From NCBI RefSeq assembly GCF_040932005.1, contig NZ_CP162414.1, positions 1,329,501-1,393,500 of the forward strand: a stretch of 64,000 bases of DNA, given 5' to 3'. Source of the stretch: Aestuariibius sp. HNIBRBA575. GTDB lineage: Bacteria > Pseudomonadota > Alphaproteobacteria > Rhodobacterales > Rhodobacteraceae. Both the position numbers and the translations under genes were made by a program. Under the pieces are notes generated by a model. The model worked only from the letters and a program-made list of their open reading frames with translations, was not told where the DNA came from and searched no databases. Positions 63,799 through 64,000 of the stretch are shown here, piece by piece. Position 1 is the stretch's first letter. Every line of letters starts with the position of its first letter.

Positions 63799-64000
63799 AT
63801 GGCGGCCCAGAACGGAAAAGACCTTTTGGTCAAGATTGATATGAACGGTGCAGGTCTGTTTGAAACGGCTGCGGGTCTGCGGGCAACGCGGATTAGCCTG
63901 AACGCCGAAAGTGTGGATGTTACCAGCCTGGAAAGCACAGGCGGATGGCGTGAATTGCTGGGTGGCGCGGGTGTGAAAACCGCAGCGATCAGCGGATCAG
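63799..64000 (+). CDS. GTA major tail protein (g9), 5' part
   Basis: The first 67 residues of a protein that runs off the window. The start MAAQNGKDLLVKIDMNGAG and the following TRISLNAESVDVTSLESTGGW are typical of GTA/TP901-type major tail proteins that form the tail tube. ATG 63799 is chosen over 63793 because GCGGAG lies 8 nt from it and 2 nt from the earlier ATG. Confidence 0.88.
   Translation, partial: MAAQNGKDLLVKIDMNGAGLFETAAGLRATRISLNAESVDVTSLESTGGWRELLGGAGVKTAAISGS

Noticed and set aside
57261..64000. Ordinary prophage
   Set aside because: The gene order and lengths match the gene transfer agent head module, no integrase or repressor is at the left side, and housekeeping genes abut it.

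Overview
The window reads as a chromosomal segment of an alphaproteobacterium of the Rhodobacteraceae (Roseobacter group). No species can be named from the sequence alone. Supporting signs are: a gene transfer agent (GTA) head cluster in RcGTA-like order after mltG; an acyl-homoserine-lactone synthase with LuxR partners; the order yajC-secDF-...-ccmABCD-ccmG; a glnB-glnA pair; a short Hint-domain protein; DUF1223 and DUF3445 proteins; and VPxPA-CTERM proteins. Base composition is moderately GC-rich, with AT-rich intergenic regions. No transposase, integrase, CRISPR array or rRNA gene was seen. There is one tRNA, Leu(UAG).

Layout. 1-9.3 kb is housekeeping for envelope and translation: the 3' end of a TPR gene, bamB, der, a DUF2235 hydrolase, serS (minus strand), yajC and a fused secDF. 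9.3-13.3 kb holds a TSUP permease, an Mth938-like protein and ccmA-B-C-D-G for cytochrome c maturation. 13.4-18 kb holds acnA, a DUF1223 protein and an LpxL-type acyltransferase. 18.2-21.6 kb is a signalling block: a divergent FliG with no other flagellar gene nearby, an autoinducer-binding protein without a DNA-binding domain, a full LuxR divergent from it, and LuxI. 21.6-32.2 kb holds purB, a GAF protein after a 666-nt AT-rich gap, a hydrolase-OsmC fusion, DUF3445, two hypothetical proteins, glnA-glnB, the NAD(P)HX repair enzyme and a Hint protein. 32.3-40.1 kb has tRNA-Leu and three consecutive large GGDEF-EAL proteins. 40.2-51 kb has tig, a secreted protein, two tandem VPxPA-CTERM proteins, a cpdB-type nucleotidase, a glycosyltransferase, rpsF-rpsR-rplI, YceI and a cytochrome b561-YceI fusion. 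51.2-57.1 kb is fabD-fabG-acpP, a minus-strand PilZ protein, then fabF-mltG. 57.1-64 kb is the GTA head module: small and large terminase, portal, g3.5, prohead protease, capsid, three connector/terminator genes and the start of the major tail protein, cut by the window end.

How the genes fit together. In studied roseobacters, quorum sensing, the CtrA phosphorelay, flagella, c-di-GMP turnover and GTA production are linked. This window carries parts of each: luxI/luxR, a FliG, three c-di-GMP enzymes, a PilZ receptor and a GTA, plus two intergenic TTAA-N7-TTAA (CtrA-like) sites. That they form one circuit here is inference. The items most worth a second look are: the HTH-less LuxR paralogue and the duplicated 19-bp element in its divergent promoter region; a strong promoter feeding straight into a terminator hairpin just upstream of the GTA; and a hairpin at the 5' end of the predicted rpsF transcript.
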